A DNA stretch of 64,000 bases from Peptococcaceae bacterium BRH_c8a (GTDB lineage Bacteria > Bacillota > Desulfotomaculia > Desulfotomaculales > Desulfallaceae), in the NCBI GenBank assembly GCA_000961575.1, contig LADP01000005.1, forward strand, positions 163,815-227,814, given 5' to 3'. Position 1 is the first letter of the stretch; every line of letters starts with the position of its first letter. A model generated the notes under the pieces. It was not told the DNA's origin, did not search any database, and saw nothing but the letters and a program-made list of their open reading frames with translations. The translations under genes and the position numbers were made by a program. Positions 44,648 to 54,773 of this stretch are shown in pieces.

Positions 44648-45670
44648 ATGGAAGAAAAGCTAAAAAACCTGCTTTTAGATGCCAGCCAGGCGTTATCCAG
44701 TGCCACAGACCTTGATCAGTTAAACGATATCAGGGTACGTTATCTGGGTAAAAAAGGCATCCTTACCGGGGTGCTGCGCGGCATGGGCGCTCTTTCCGCC
44801 GAGGAGCGGCCGCGCATCGGCCAGCTGGCTAATGAGGTGCGGGAAAAACTCGAAGATGTGCTGAACAGTCGTACATACAAAATAAAAAACAGGGTTAAGG
44901 AAGCCAGGCTGGAGCAAGAGAAGATAGACGTAACACTGCCGGGCACTGCTTTTATGACCGGCAGCAGGCACCCTCTGGCCGTAATTCAGGAAGAAATGGA
45001 AGACATTTTTTTATGGATGGGTTATGCCATTGAAGTAGGCCCGGAAATTGAACTCGACTATTATAACTTTGAAGCTTTGAACTTTCCGGCCGAACACCCG
45101 GCCAGGGATATGCAGGATTCATTTTTTACGGCGCCTGGGGTTCTGCTCAGGACTCACACGTCTCCGGTTCAGGTGCGGACCATGGAACGCACCAACCCTG
45201 CCCTGCCGGTGCGGATAATTGCACCAGGCCGTGTTTACCGCCGCGATGATGATGCCACACATTCGCCAATGTTTAACCAGGTAGAAGGGCTAGTCATCGA
45301 CAAGCGGGTTACTTTTGGCGACCTAAAGGGAACGCTGAGGGTGTTTGCAGAAAAAATGTTTGGCCCGGAAACCAGAACCAGATTCCGGCCTAGTTTTTTT
45401 CCCTTTACCGAACCCAGTGCCGAGATGGATATCTCCTGCACCACCTGTGGTGGCAAGGGCTGCCGCGTATGTTCCCATACCGGCTGGCTTGAGATTCTGG
45501 GCTGCGGGATGATTCACCCCCGGGTTCTGGAAGCCGGTGGTTATAACCCCGAGGAAGTTACCGGCTTCGCCTTTGGCATGGGCGTAGAACGGATTGCCAT
45601 GCTCAAGTACAGCCTTGATGACATGCGGTTGCTTTTTGATAATGATCTGCGTTTTTTAGCTCAATTTTAG
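44648..45670 (+). CDS. pheS: Phenylalanyl-tRNA synthetase alpha subunit
   Basis: [40 protein letters not shown]...[13 protein letters not shown]...[22 protein letters not shown]. Track ORF extends upstream to 44591. Confidence 0.97.
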   Translation: MEEKLKNLLLDASQALSSATDLDQLNDIRVRYLGKKGILTGVLRGMGALSAEERPRIGQLANEVREKLEDVLNSRTYKIKNRVKEARLEQEKIDVTLPGTAFMTGSRHPLAVIQEEMEDIFLWMGYAIEVGPEIELDYYNFEALNFPAEHPARDMQDSFFTAPGVLLRTHTSPVQVRTMERTNPALPVRIIAPGRVYRRDDDATHSPMFNQVEGLVIDKRVTFGDLKGTLRVFAEKMFGPETRTRFRPSFFPFTEPSAEMDISCTTCGGKGCRVCSHTGWLEILGCGMIHPRVLEAGGYNPEEVTGFAFGMGVERIAMLKYSLDDMRLLFDNDLRFLAQF

Positions 45671-45765
45671 GTGTTCAAATATGATGATACTTTGGGAAAC
45701 CGACCGTAGATTTAAAACGTCTAGAATATTTTAAACAAGGATTCAACCGAGGGAGGTTACTTTAG

Positions 45766-48192
45766 TTGCGCGTTTCATATAACTGGTTACGTGAGTTTGT
45801 TGACCTGGGCGGCATTTCACCTTATGAATTGGCCGATCGTCTGACCATGCTGGGTTTAGCCGCCGAGGGCATTGAGGAACCCGGTAAGGGAATTGAGAAG
45901 GTATATACCGGCAAAATATTGCAAATCGAAGCCCACCCCAATGCGGACAAGCTGGTTATCTGCCGGGTAGTTACAGTGGGCGGGGAAGAGGTGCAAATTG
46001 TTACCGGTGCCACCAATGTTACTGAGGGCGATGTAGTTCCGGTAGCGGTGGTGGGGGCCAAACTGGCCGGCGGTCTGGCGATTAAAAAGGCCAAACTGCG
46101 CGGGATAGAATCACGGGGCATGTTATGCTCGGGCCAGGAACTGGGGCTTGATCCATCCACCATGCCTGCAGACCAAGCTCACGGAATTATGATTTTGGCC
46201 GCCGACACACCATTGGGCGTAGACGTAAAGCCATTAATCGGCCTTGACGACGTGGTTCTGGAACTGGAGTTGACACCTAACCGGGGTGACTGCCTGAGCA
46301 TACTTGGGGTGGCCAGGGAAGTGGCAGCTATTTTGGGTAAACCGCTGCAAATGCCGCCTACCGAACCGCTGGAGACAGTCCCGGGCGGGGAAGAGCCCGT
46401 GCGGGTAGACATTGAAGAACCGGAACTTTGCCGCCGTTACGTAGCCCGGTTGCTTATAAATGTACAGGCGGGGCCTTCACCGGCCTGGATGCAACACCGA
46501 CTCCGGGCGGTGGGGGTACGTCCAATTAGTAATGTGGTGGACGTGACTAATTACGTGATGATGGAACTGGGCCAGCCGCTGCATGCCTTTGATTATCATA
46601 AGCTGCAGGACGGCCATATTATTGTGCGGCGGGCCGTCGAGGACGAAATTATTATCTCCCTGGATAACGTGGCAAGGAAACTAAACCCAGAAATGCTGGT
46701 CATCACCGACCCGTCGGGACCAGTAGCCGTAGCCGGTGTAATGGGTGGATTGGATTCCGAGGTTACCGAAATCACCGGTGCGGTGCTGCTGGAGTCCGCT
46801 TACTTTAACCCGGTGAGCATACGGCGCACTGCCAGGGATCTGGCTTTGCATTCTGAATCATCATCACGTTTTGAACACGGTATTGATATCACAGGTTGTC
46901 AGCGGGCTGCTGACCGGGCCGCCCGCTTGCTGGCGGAGATGGGCGCCGCCCAAGTTGTGGACCTGGTGGTGGATAATTATGCAGCGCCGGTGGTGGAAAA
47001 AACCATTTTATTGCGCCCGGATCGGGTACGCCACGTGCTGGATGTGGATTTGACACCGGCCGAAATAACCGGCCTGCTGGCCAGTCTGCATTTTGAAGTG
47101 CAAGAAGACGCCAACGGACTTATGGTCACGGTGCCCGGACACAGACCGGACATTGCCATTGAGGAAGACCTGATTGAAGAAGTGGCCCGACTACACGGAT
47201 ACGGCCGGATCCCCGATACATTGCCCACAGGGGTGATGACCTCAGGTTCCCTGCCCGGTACTCACCTCCTGGCCCGGCAGGTGCGCAGTTTTTTGTCCCG
47301 GGGCGGGTTTTACGAAGTGGTCACGTATAGTTTCCACAGTCCCCGGGTATTTGACCGATTGGGGGTACCTGATGATAACCCCCTGCGACAAACAGTGAAC
47401 CTGCAAAACCCACTGAGTGAAGAACAATCTGTAATGCGCACCCAGCTTTACCCGGGGTTACTGGATGTTTTGCAGCGCAACAGCAACCGCCGTAACCGGG
47501 ATGCCGCAATTTTTGAAATGGGCCGGGTGTTTTTTCCCACTACCGGTAAATCGCTTCCTAAAGAAGTTACGGTACTGGCCGCCGCTGTGACCGGCCGGAC
47601 GCCGGGCGGGTGGAATAGCCGCTCTGTGGATATGGATTTCTATTTCCTTAAGGGTGCCCTGGGCGTATTGTTAGCTGATGCCGGGGTCGAGAACGTGACG
47701 TACAAACCGGAAGCGAATGTGCCGGGATTCCATCCGGGGCGAGTAGCAACAATTTATTCCGGTGAGCAGAAATTGGGTATCATTGGCGAGCTACACCCTG
47801 ATGCCCAAGATGCTTACGATCTGAAGCAGCGGGTTACAGTGTTTGAGTTGAATTTTGACCTCTTGGCTGTAGCCGCAGGCAGGCCGATGGTTTATCAACC
47901 GTTGCCCAAATTCCCGGGAGTGGAGAGGGATCTGGCTCTGCTGGCTCGTATTGACGTTCCGGCTTCCAGTCTGTTGGAAGTGATTTATCATGAGGGTGGA
48001 TCTATACTGCGGGACGTACGGTTGTTTGATGTATATCAAGGCGAACAGGTGGCTGAGGGGTATCGAAGCATAGCTTTCTCCCTGCAGTTTCAGTCTGATG
48101 ACCGGACGCTCACTGATGAGGAGGTTTCCGGGAAGGTAGCTCTCATCACCGTGGCTCTTGAAAAAGAGCTGGGTGCTACGTTGAGGGATTAG
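45766..48192 (+). CDS. pheT: Phenylalanyl-tRNA synthetase beta subunit
   Basis: MRVSYNWLREFVDLGG..., tRNA-binding EMAP-like domain, B3/B4, B5 domains, C-terminal FDX-ACB. Confidence 0.97.
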   Translation: MRVSYNWLREFVDLGGISPYELADRLTMLGLAAEGIEEPGKGIEKVYTGKILQIEAHPNADKLVICRVVTVGGEEVQIVTGATNVTEGDVVPVAVVGAKLAGGLAIKKAKLRGIESRGMLCSGQELGLDPSTMPADQAHGIMILAADTPLGVDVKPLIGLDDVVLELELTPNRGDCLSILGVAREVAAILGKPLQMPPTEPLETVPGGEEPVRVDIEEPELCRRYVARLLINVQAGPSPAWMQHRLRAVGVRPISNVVDVTNYVMMELGQPLHAFDYHKLQDGHIIVRRAVEDEIIISLDNVARKLNPEMLVITDPSGPVAVAGVMGGLDSEVTEITGAVLLESAYFNPVSIRRTARDLALHSESSSRFEHGIDITGCQRAADRAARLLAEMGAAQVVDLVVDNYAAPVVEKTILLRPDRVRHVLDVDLTPAEITGLLASLHFEVQEDANGLMVTVPGHRPDIAIEEDLIEEVARLHGYGRIPDTLPTGVMTSGSLPGTHLLARQVRSFLSRGGFYEVVTYSFHSPRVFDRLGVPDDNPLRQTVNLQNPLSEEQSVMRTQLYPGLLDVLQRNSNRRNRDAAIFEMGRVFFPTTGKSLPKEVTVLAAAVTGRTPGGWNSRSVDMDFYFLKGALGVLLADAGVENVTYKPEANVPGFHPGRVATIYSGEQKLGIIGELHPDAQDAYDLKQRVTVFELNFDLLAVAAGRPMVYQPLPKFPGVERDLALLARIDVPASSLLEVIYHEGGSILRDVRLFDVYQGEQVAEGYRSIAFSLQFQSDDRTLTDEEVSGKVALITVALEKELGATLRD

Positions 48193-48214
48193 ACAAAAAT
48201 AATAAGTAACTACT

Positions 48215-48298
48215 TAGGAGTCAGGATTCAGAACTCAGCGTTGAGAGAGCTGTTTTTATTCTCAGAGCATTTTTGAATTCTGACTCCTGAATTCTTAA
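48215..48298. repeat. Intergenic foldback repeat (GTCAG/TCAGAA family)
   Basis: AGGAGTCAGGATTCAGAACTCAGC...TTGAATTCTGACTCCTGAATTCTT; 15/16 matching inverted arms AGGAGTCAG(G/A)ATTCA. Confidence 0.6.
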
Positions 48299-48408
48299 TA
48301 TCTGAATAATAACGTAAATAGCATGAAAAAATGTCCTTTGTAGCAGGAATATGGTATTAGATGTAGAATTAGCAACCAATGTGCCAAATACGCTGGGGAG
48401 GGCGGGCC

Positions 48409-48678
48409 ATGTCAGATGATCAAAACCGGGTAGATGTAGAGATATACGGTGTGCGCTATACCCTGAAAGGGGACGCGACGCCTGAGACGATGGTTAATAT
48501 GTCTCGAGACGTGGACGAAAAAATGAGGCAGGTGTTGCAGCGTAACCCAAGGTTGTCACTTTATAAGGCAGCCGTACTAACAGCCCTGAACATGGCAGAA
48601 GAGTTAAACGCCTTAAAAGAAGAATATAACAATTTGGTTAATATGCTGGAACCCGAGCGCAAAAAGAAAAGCAAATAA
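48409..48678 (+). CDS. zapA: Cell division protein ZapA
   Basis: MSDDQNRVDVEIYGVRYTLKGDATPETMVNMSRDVDEKMRQVLQRNPRLSLYKAAVLTALNMAEEL. Confidence 0.88.
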   Translation: MSDDQNRVDVEIYGVRYTLKGDATPETMVNMSRDVDEKMRQVLQRNPRLSLYKAAVLTALNMAEELNALKEEYNNLVNMLEPERKKKSK

Positions 48679-48679
48679 A

Positions 48680-48712
48680 ACTCATGGAGCGGGCTTCATG
48701 AGTTTTTTTATA
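48680..48712 (+). terminator. Terminator downstream of zapA
   Basis: AACTCATG-GAGCGGGCTT-CATGAGTT followed by TTTTT. Confidence 0.75.
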
Positions 48713-48773
48713 TTTCTTGAGGCAAATTATAAGTAAGCATATGATATTAATAAATATGGGGGAAGTTGCTTCA

Positions 48774-50489
48774 GTGCGCAATATGGAAATTGCTTGGGTT
48801 TTTAGCCAACTTGCGGACATGCTGGAATATAAAGGCGGTGATTTTTTTAAAGTCCGGGCCTACCGCCGGGCGGCGCGGTCTATTGCCGGACTGGAAAACC
48901 CGGTAGCTGATCTGTATAAACACAACCAGCTCAAGAACGTGCCGGGGTTGGGTAAAAACATTATTGCCAAAATTGGTGAACTGTTATCCACCGGTGAGCT
49001 AAAATTGCTCAAGGAGCTGCAGCATGATGTACCTTCCAGCTTGATGGAACTGATGACCCTGCCTGGACTGGGGCCCAAGCGAGTACAACTGCTTCATGAA
49101 CAACTTGGTGTTGCCACCCTGGCAGAGTTGGAGACGGCAGCCCGAGCCGGCAAAGTGCGTAAACTTCCGGGCCTTGGCTCCAAAACCGAGCAAGAAATTG
49201 TACGCAGTCTTACCCGGCTGAGGAAAAAAACCGGACTTCTTACTCTGGGTGCAGCCCGGGAGCTTGCCCGGGGACTGGAAGATTACCTGCACCAAATGGC
49301 GGCAGTGCAAAGAGTTGAAGTGGTCGGCCAGGTCAGGCGGTGGACCAAACTGGTGGACAGTGTAGACTTGCTGGTGGTGGCCCGGGATACCGATGAGGTA
49401 CTGGATTCCTTGATTATTCACCCGAACATTGGGGAGGTACTTTGGCGGGAAAAAGACCGACTGCAGCTCGTTAGCCGCTGGGGAGTGAACGTGGATTTGA
49501 CTGTAGTGCCCGAGGAACAGTTCTGGTATGCTCTGCTTTGTAGCACAGGCAGCCAGGAGCATTACCGCCGTCTGCAGTTTATCGCCTGGCAACGGGGCTG
49601 GCGTTTAAGCCGGCAGGGCCTTTTCCCGCGCGCCGGGGGGGAAAGGCCCCGGGTGGAAGGAGAGGAAGATATATACCGATTGCTGGGATTGCAGTACATT
49701 GTCCCGGAACTACGGGAAAACAGCGGTGAGCTGGGTGCAGCCCAGCGGGATGCACTGCCACAGTTGCTGGAAACCGGAGACATCCGCGGTGACCTGCACG
49801 TGCATAGCGATTGGAGCGACGGAACAAGCAGCATTGAGGACATGGTCAAGCAGGCCCACAAAAAAGGGTACTCGTACCTGGCTATCACGGATCACTCCGA
49901 ATCGTTGAAGATTGCCAGGGGACTGGCCAGTGAAAAACTGCTGGCCCAGCATGCCCGAATCCGTGAATTGAATCGGCAATGGGAAGACTTTGAGGTTTTA
50001 ACCGGCATCGAGGTGGATATCTTGGCTGACGGCAGTCTGGACTGCCCGGATGAAGTGCTGGCCGATACAGATGTGGTTGTTGCTTCAGTACACAGCGGTT
50101 TTAAACAGGGCCGGGAGCAGCTAATGAACCGCATCCAGTCTGCCATCGCTCATGAGTACGTTGACATCATCGGGCACCCTACAGGCCGACTGTTAGGGCA
50201 CCGGGAACCCTATGACGTGGATGTGGAAGAAATAATTGAAACCGCTGCCCGTTATGGTAAGGTATTGGAGATTAACGCTTCACCCGACAGGTTGGATCTG
50301 GACGAGTTTTACGTCCGTCTGGCCCGGGAAAGCGGGGTGCGAGTTGCTATTAATACCGATGCCCATGACCTGTTCAGGCTGGACGATATGGTTTTTGGCG
50401 TATCGGTTGCCAGGCGGGCTTGCTTGGAACCGAAACACGTATTAAATACCATGCCGCTGTCGGAATTAATGCAGGTGTTGCGTAAATGA
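48774..50489 (+). CDS. polX: DNA polymerase/3'-5' exonuclease PolX
   Basis: N-terminal Pol X domain ([40 protein letters not shown]) and C-terminal PHP domain ([36 protein letters not shown]); exact start among 48717/48774/48783 uncertain. Confidence 0.94.
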   Translation: MRNMEIAWVFSQLADMLEYKGGDFFKVRAYRRAARSIAGLENPVADLYKHNQLKNVPGLGKNIIAKIGELLSTGELKLLKELQHDVPSSLMELMTLPGLGPKRVQLLHEQLGVATLAELETAARAGKVRKLPGLGSKTEQEIVRSLTRLRKKTGLLTLGAARELARGLEDYLHQMAAVQRVEVVGQVRRWTKLVDSVDLLVVARDTDEVLDSLIIHPNIGEVLWREKDRLQLVSRWGVNVDLTVVPEEQFWYALLCSTGSQEHYRRLQFIAWQRGWRLSRQGLFPRAGGERPRVEGEEDIYRLLGLQYIVPELRENSGELGAAQRDALPQLLETGDIRGDLHVHSDWSDGTSSIEDMVKQAHKKGYSYLAITDHSESLKIARGLASEKLLAQHARIRELNRQWEDFEVLTGIEVDILADGSLDCPDEVLADTDVVVASVHSGFKQGREQLMNRIQSAIAHEYVDIIGHPTGRLLGHREPYDVDVEEIIETAARYGKVLEINASPDRLDLDEFYVRLARESGVRVAINTDAHDLFRLDDMVFGVSVARRACLEPKHVLNTMPLSELMQVLRK

Positions 50490-51076
50490 AAGAAGACGGG
50501 TTAATCCGATCCCCGCTACCCAGGGATTTTTACGGCCGGGATACTGTTAATGTGGCCAGAGAACTACCCGGGTGTATGCTAGTGCATCATACTCAGGAGG
50601 GAACCACCGCCGGTATCATAGTTGAAACAGAGGCTTATTTACAGGGAGACCCGGCCTGCCATGCATCCCGGGGGATAACACCGCGCAATAGTCCCATGTT
50701 TGGCCCGCCGGGGTTTACTTATGTTTACTTTACATACGGAATGCATTATTGCTTTAACGTGGTTTCAGCCGCTGAAGGGGTAGGTGAAGCGGTGTTAATC
50801 AGGGCGCTTGAGCCGGTTTTGGGAGTCGAACTGATGAAAATCCGCCGCAAGCGGGAAAACACCCATGAACTGTGCTCGGGACCGGCCAAACTTACCCAGG
50901 CTCTGGCCATAGGGAAAGAGCAGAACCGCTGCGATCTCACAGGGGAGCAAATTTATATATGTTTGGCCAGACCCGCCGCGCCACTTGTAACCACAACCCG
51001 GATTGGCATCCGGGAAGGGGCGGAATTGCCGTTGCGTTTTTATCTGGAAGGCAGTAAATATGTGTCCAGAAAATAA
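50486..51076 (+). CDS. DNA-3-methyladenine glycosylase (AAG/MPG family)
   Basis: [71 protein letters not shown]. Confidence 0.95.
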   Translation: MKEDGLIRSPLPRDFYGRDTVNVARELPGCMLVHHTQEGTTAGIIVETEAYLQGDPACHASRGITPRNSPMFGPPGFTYVYFTYGMHYCFNVVSAAEGVGEAVLIRALEPVLGVELMKIRRKRENTHELCSGPAKLTQALAIGKEQNRCDLTGEQIYICLARPAAPLVTTTRIGIREGAELPLRFYLEGSKYVSRK

Positions 51077-51089
51077 CATATTATTAGTA

Positions 51090-51147
51090 CACAGTAGTCA
51101 GAACTCAGTAGTCAGAATAAGAAAGCCAGCTAATTCTGACTAACAGA
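51090..51147. repeat. Intergenic short repeat, second member of the TCAGAACTCAG family
   Basis: CAGTAGTCAGAACTCAGTAGTCAGAATAAGAAAGCCAGCTAATTCTGACTAAC; shares TCAGAACTCAG with 48228-48238. Confidence 0.6.
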
Positions 51148-51200
51148 ATAGTAACATACAGTATTTTAATGAACCGGTATTTTGAGAGGAGAGTATACAA

Positions 51201-52154
51201 TTGAATATCAGGGAAATTTATGAATACGTAATTGCCAGGGGTATCGAAAAGGACCCGCGGGGTGCAAATGCTGTGGCTGCGCAGTTGGAAAGGGAAAAGA
51301 AACGCTATACTGATTTGAAAGAAGAAGACAAAAAGGATTATGACACTGATCGATTGGTCAACCCTTACAGTGACACCAGGGTTTTGTTTGGTGACCCCGA
51401 AATCCAGGTGCGTCGAATGCTGGTTGGTGTGGATATCGAAGTAGGAGAGGTGCTGCTGGCGGATCGGTTGGCCGAAAAGGGAAAACCGGTAGACCTGATT
51501 ATGTCGCACCACCCCGAAGGAAAAGCCCTGGCTGGTCTGCATGATGTGATGCATCTGCAGGAAGACATTTTAGCCCGGTTTGGAGTACCTATAAACGTAG
51601 CCGAGGGTATCATGGCCTCCCGCATAGGAGAGGTCAAACGAGGGCTCATGCCCATTAACCACAACCGGGCTGTGGACGCCGCCAAAATACTGGGCATACC
51701 TATCATGAGTGCCCATACTGTGGCCGATAACCAGGTAGCCACGTTTCTACAGGAGATAATAGAGCAAGAAGAACCCAAAACCCTGTTGGACATCGTCAAA
51801 CTGTTAAAGACAATTCCAGAATATGCCGAGGCCGTTAAAAACAACGCCGGCCCCAGTATTGTGGTAGGTAGCAAAGAACGTCGGGCCGGCAAGGTGCTGG
51901 TAGATATGACCGGTGGTACCAGTGGTTCGCAGGACGCATACGCCAAGCTGGCCCAGGCCGGAGTGGGCACGCTGCTAGTGATGCACATAAGCGAGAAACA
52001 CCGTAAAGAAGCCGAAAAGAACCACGTCAATGTGATCATTGCCGGGCACATGGCCAGTGACTCAGTGGGTATGAACCTACTTTTGGACGGTTTAGTACAG
52101 CAGGGAGTAGAGATTATCCCCTGCGCCGGTATCATCCGGCATAAACGCAGCTAA
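51201..52154 (+). CDS. NIF3/NGG1p-interacting-factor family protein
   Basis: MLVGVDIEVGEVLLADRLAEKGKPVDLIMSHHPEGKALAGLHDVM...MPINHNRAVDAAKILGIPIMSAHTVADN...NVIIAGHMASDSVGMNLLLD. Confidence 0.82.
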   Translation: MNIREIYEYVIARGIEKDPRGANAVAAQLEREKKRYTDLKEEDKKDYDTDRLVNPYSDTRVLFGDPEIQVRRMLVGVDIEVGEVLLADRLAEKGKPVDLIMSHHPEGKALAGLHDVMHLQEDILARFGVPINVAEGIMASRIGEVKRGLMPINHNRAVDAAKILGIPIMSAHTVADNQVATFLQEIIEQEEPKTLLDIVKLLKTIPEYAEAVKNNAGPSIVVGSKERRAGKVLVDMTGGTSGSQDAYAKLAQAGVGTLLVMHISEKHRKEAEKNHVNVIIAGHMASDSVGMNLLLDGLVQQGVEIIPCAGIIRHKRS

Positions 52155-52169
52155 AAAACAAGCAGACGA

Positions 52170-52204
52170 TTCAAGTTGGGGACGCAATCGTCTCCCAACT
52201 TGAA
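52170..52204. repeat. Perfect inverted repeat in the NIF3 / U32 peptidase intergenic region
   Basis: TTCAAGTTGGG...CCCAACTTGAA, 11-bp arms, no T-run. Confidence 0.75.
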
Positions 52205-52222
52205 TAAGCGGGAGGTTTTTCT

Positions 52223-54757
52223 ATGAAAAGGCCGGAATTACTGGCCCCGGCCGGCGGAAGAGACGCACTGGTGGCGGCGGTACAGAACGGAGCTGACGCA
52301 GTGTACCTGGGCGGTCGGCAGTTTAACGCCCGCCGTGGCGCCAACAATTTTGATCTCAAAGAATTGGCCGAAGTGATTGAATATGCCCACATGCGGGGCG
52401 TAAAGATCTATGTTACGGTTAACATTTTGCTGGCAGACACCGAATTGCGAGAAGCGGTTCGTTTTTTACATGCTATATATAATGCCGGTGCCGATGCCGC
52501 TATCGTGCAGGATTTGGGTTTAATCAGGCTGGCCCGGTTGGTGGTACCTGAATTGGAGTTGCACGCCAGTACCCAGATGACCGCTCATAACCTGCCCGGG
52601 GTGGAGTTTTTACGGGAGGCGGGATTAAAAAGGGTGGTATTGGCCCGGGAAATGGATCTGGATTCAGTGCGGCACATCAGGGAGCGCGCCGGGGTACAGT
52701 TGGAAACTTTTGTCCACGGAGCGCTGTGTATTTGTTATTCCGGTCAATGCTTGATGTCCAGCATGATCGGCGGCCGGAGTGGTAACCGGGGGCGCTGCGC
52801 CCAGCCCTGCCGCCTGGAGTATCGTCTGGTAGACAAAAGCGGGAAGCCGGTGGCTGATGCCGGCCAATGGGGTGAGTACCTGCTCAGTCCCAAAGACCTT
52901 AATCTTAGCGATTATGTACCGCGTCTGATGGCCGCTGGAATTGATTCCTTTAAAATTGAGGGGCGCATGCGCAGGCCTGAATATGTGGCTACGGTGATTA
53001 GAATTTACCGGGAACTAATCGACCGGGCCCTGGTCGGCGGGGATTTTGCTGTAACCAACGAAGAGAACGTAGACCTGGCTCAGATATTCAACCGGGGTTT
53101 TTCCAGCGGTTACTTCTTTGGCAACCTTGGTCAAGATTTGATGAGTTACAAGCGCCCGAATAACAGAGGCGTGCTGCTTGGCCGCGTCAAGCACTACAAC
53201 CAGCGGGCCGGGCGGGTGGAAATAGAACTTGAAGCACCGCTGGCGGTCGGTGACGGTATTGAGGTGTGGGTAACCCGGGGCGGCCGGGTGGGCAAAGAGG
53301 TGCACGGATTGTGGGTAAACGGTAATAAAGTGGAGTCTGCTGTTGCCGGCACGGTAGTGGAAATTGAAATGGAAGGGCACGTCCGGCCAGGGGATCGTGT
53401 TTTTAAAACCCACAATGCTGAATTAATGAACAGAGCCCTGCAGTCTTATGCTTCCAGCCGGGAAAAGCTACGTATACCGTTGGACATGCGGGTAAGGGCA
53501 CGGGTAGGGGAGCCGTTGACACTGGAGGCCGATGACCGGGATGGGATCAATGTTATCATTCAAACCGGCACGGTGGGTGAACCGGCTCAAAGACGTCCCC
53601 TAACGGCCGAATTCCTGGTCGGGCAGTTGGGTCGGCTGGGCAACACTCCCTTTGTACTTGACGGCTTGGAATGTGATATCGAGGGCCAAGTAATGGTACC
53701 CGTAAGTGAAATAAACGATGTGCGCCGGCGGGTGGTGGAAATGATTGCCCGGGAAAGAGTAAAGAGGCGTTTGCCGGCTCCACTGGCCATAGATAGAATG
53801 GAACGCGGGCTTGCTTTAGCTCTGGCAGACTGGGAGGATGCTGCACCTAGGCGGTTTCCTAAGCTGGCGGTGGCGGTAAGCGGTCCGCGGGCAGTGCGGG
53901 CGGCTGTGGAAAATGGAGCTGAAATTATATATTATAACGGTGAAGGTTTCCGCAGCCAGGACAAACCAACCCAAGCAGATGTTTTAGGAGCGCGGAAGGC
54001 TTGTCGGGAAGCGGGGGTTACTTTTATACCGGTGACACCTCGCATCTTGCATGATTTGGATCTAGAGCGGTACAGAGAAGAGTTAAAATCAATGCTGGAA
54101 CTGAACCCTGATGGAATTATGGCCGCTGGTTATGGGTTACTGCCTGTGCTGCGGGAGATAACGGACCTGCCGTTGGCGGCGGATTTTCCATTTAACGTGT
54201 TCAACCGTCAAGCGGCTATTTTCCTTAAAGAACAGGGTTTGTTTCGGGTTACCCTGTCACCGGAGCTGACTGGGGAACAGGTGCGGGAACTGGCTGCCGG
54301 GATGCCCCTGGAAACTGAATTGATTGTGCACGGTTTTATGCCGCTGATGGTTTCACGTTATTGTGCGGTGGGCAGCTTGTTGGGTGGTAGATGCGAAGAC
54401 AAAAAATGTACGGTACCCTGTCGTAGTGGTTCTTTTGGCCTGCTGGACCGTAAGGATGTGGTTTTTCCTGTGGAGACCGACAGCAGCTGCCTGATGCATG
54501 TGTTCAATTCCCGGGAGCTGTGTCTGCTGGATACGCTACCTTACCTGGCAGGGGCGGGTTTGGCTTCGATCCGCATTGAGGCCCGCCGGGATGACGTGAA
54601 ATACGTGGCCAAAACGGTGCGGGCTTACCGGAATATACTGGACGGGCTGCGGGATAAACCAAACCGGTTGCCGGACCTGGAAACAGTTGTGCGCGAATTG
54701 ACTGCCCAAGGGCCAGGTTATACCCGTGGACATTATTACCGCGGTGTAATGGACTAA
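52223..54757 (+). CDS. U32 family peptidase with DUF3656 domain
   Basis: MKRPELLAPAGGRDALVAAVQNGADAVYLGGRQFNARR; CYSGQCLMSSMIGGRSGNRGRCAQPCRLEY; FKIEGRMRRPEYVATVI. Confidence 0.95.
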   Translation: MKRPELLAPAGGRDALVAAVQNGADAVYLGGRQFNARRGANNFDLKELAEVIEYAHMRGVKIYVTVNILLADTELREAVRFLHAIYNAGADAAIVQDLGLIRLARLVVPELELHASTQMTAHNLPGVEFLREAGLKRVVLAREMDLDSVRHIRERAGVQLETFVHGALCICYSGQCLMSSMIGGRSGNRGRCAQPCRLEYRLVDKSGKPVADAGQWGEYLLSPKDLNLSDYVPRLMAAGIDSFKIEGRMRRPEYVATVIRIYRELIDRALVGGDFAVTNEENVDLAQIFNRGFSSGYFFGNLGQDLMSYKRPNNRGVLLGRVKHYNQRAGRVEIELEAPLAVGDGIEVWVTRGGRVGKEVHGLWVNGNKVESAVAGTVVEIEMEGHVRPGDRVFKTHNAELMNRALQSYASSREKLRIPLDMRVRARVGEPLTLEADDRDGINVIIQTGTVGEPAQRRPLTAEFLVGQLGRLGNTPFVLDGLECDIEGQVMVPVSEINDVRRRVVEMIARERVKRRLPAPLAIDRMERGLALALADWEDAAPRRFPKLAVAVSGPRAVRAAVENGAEIIYYNGEGFRSQDKPTQADVLGARKACREAGVTFIPVTPRILHDLDLERYREELKSMLELNPDGIMAAGYGLLPVLREITDLPLAADFPFNVFNRQAAIFLKEQGLFRVTLSPELTGEQVRELAAGMPLETELIVHGFMPLMVSRYCAVGSLLGGRCEDKKCTVPCRSGSFGLLDRKDVVFPVETDSSCLMHVFNSRELCLLDTLPYLAGAGLASIRIEARRDDVKYVAKTVRAYRNILDGLRDKPNRLPDLETVVRELTAQGPGYTRGHYYRGVMD

Positions 54758-54773
54758 AGGGAGATTTATCGAC

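Noticed and set aside
51365-52135. 256-aa minus-strand ORF opposite the NIF3-family gene
   Set aside because: Ser/Pro/Arg-rich shadow translation of a conserved coding gene.
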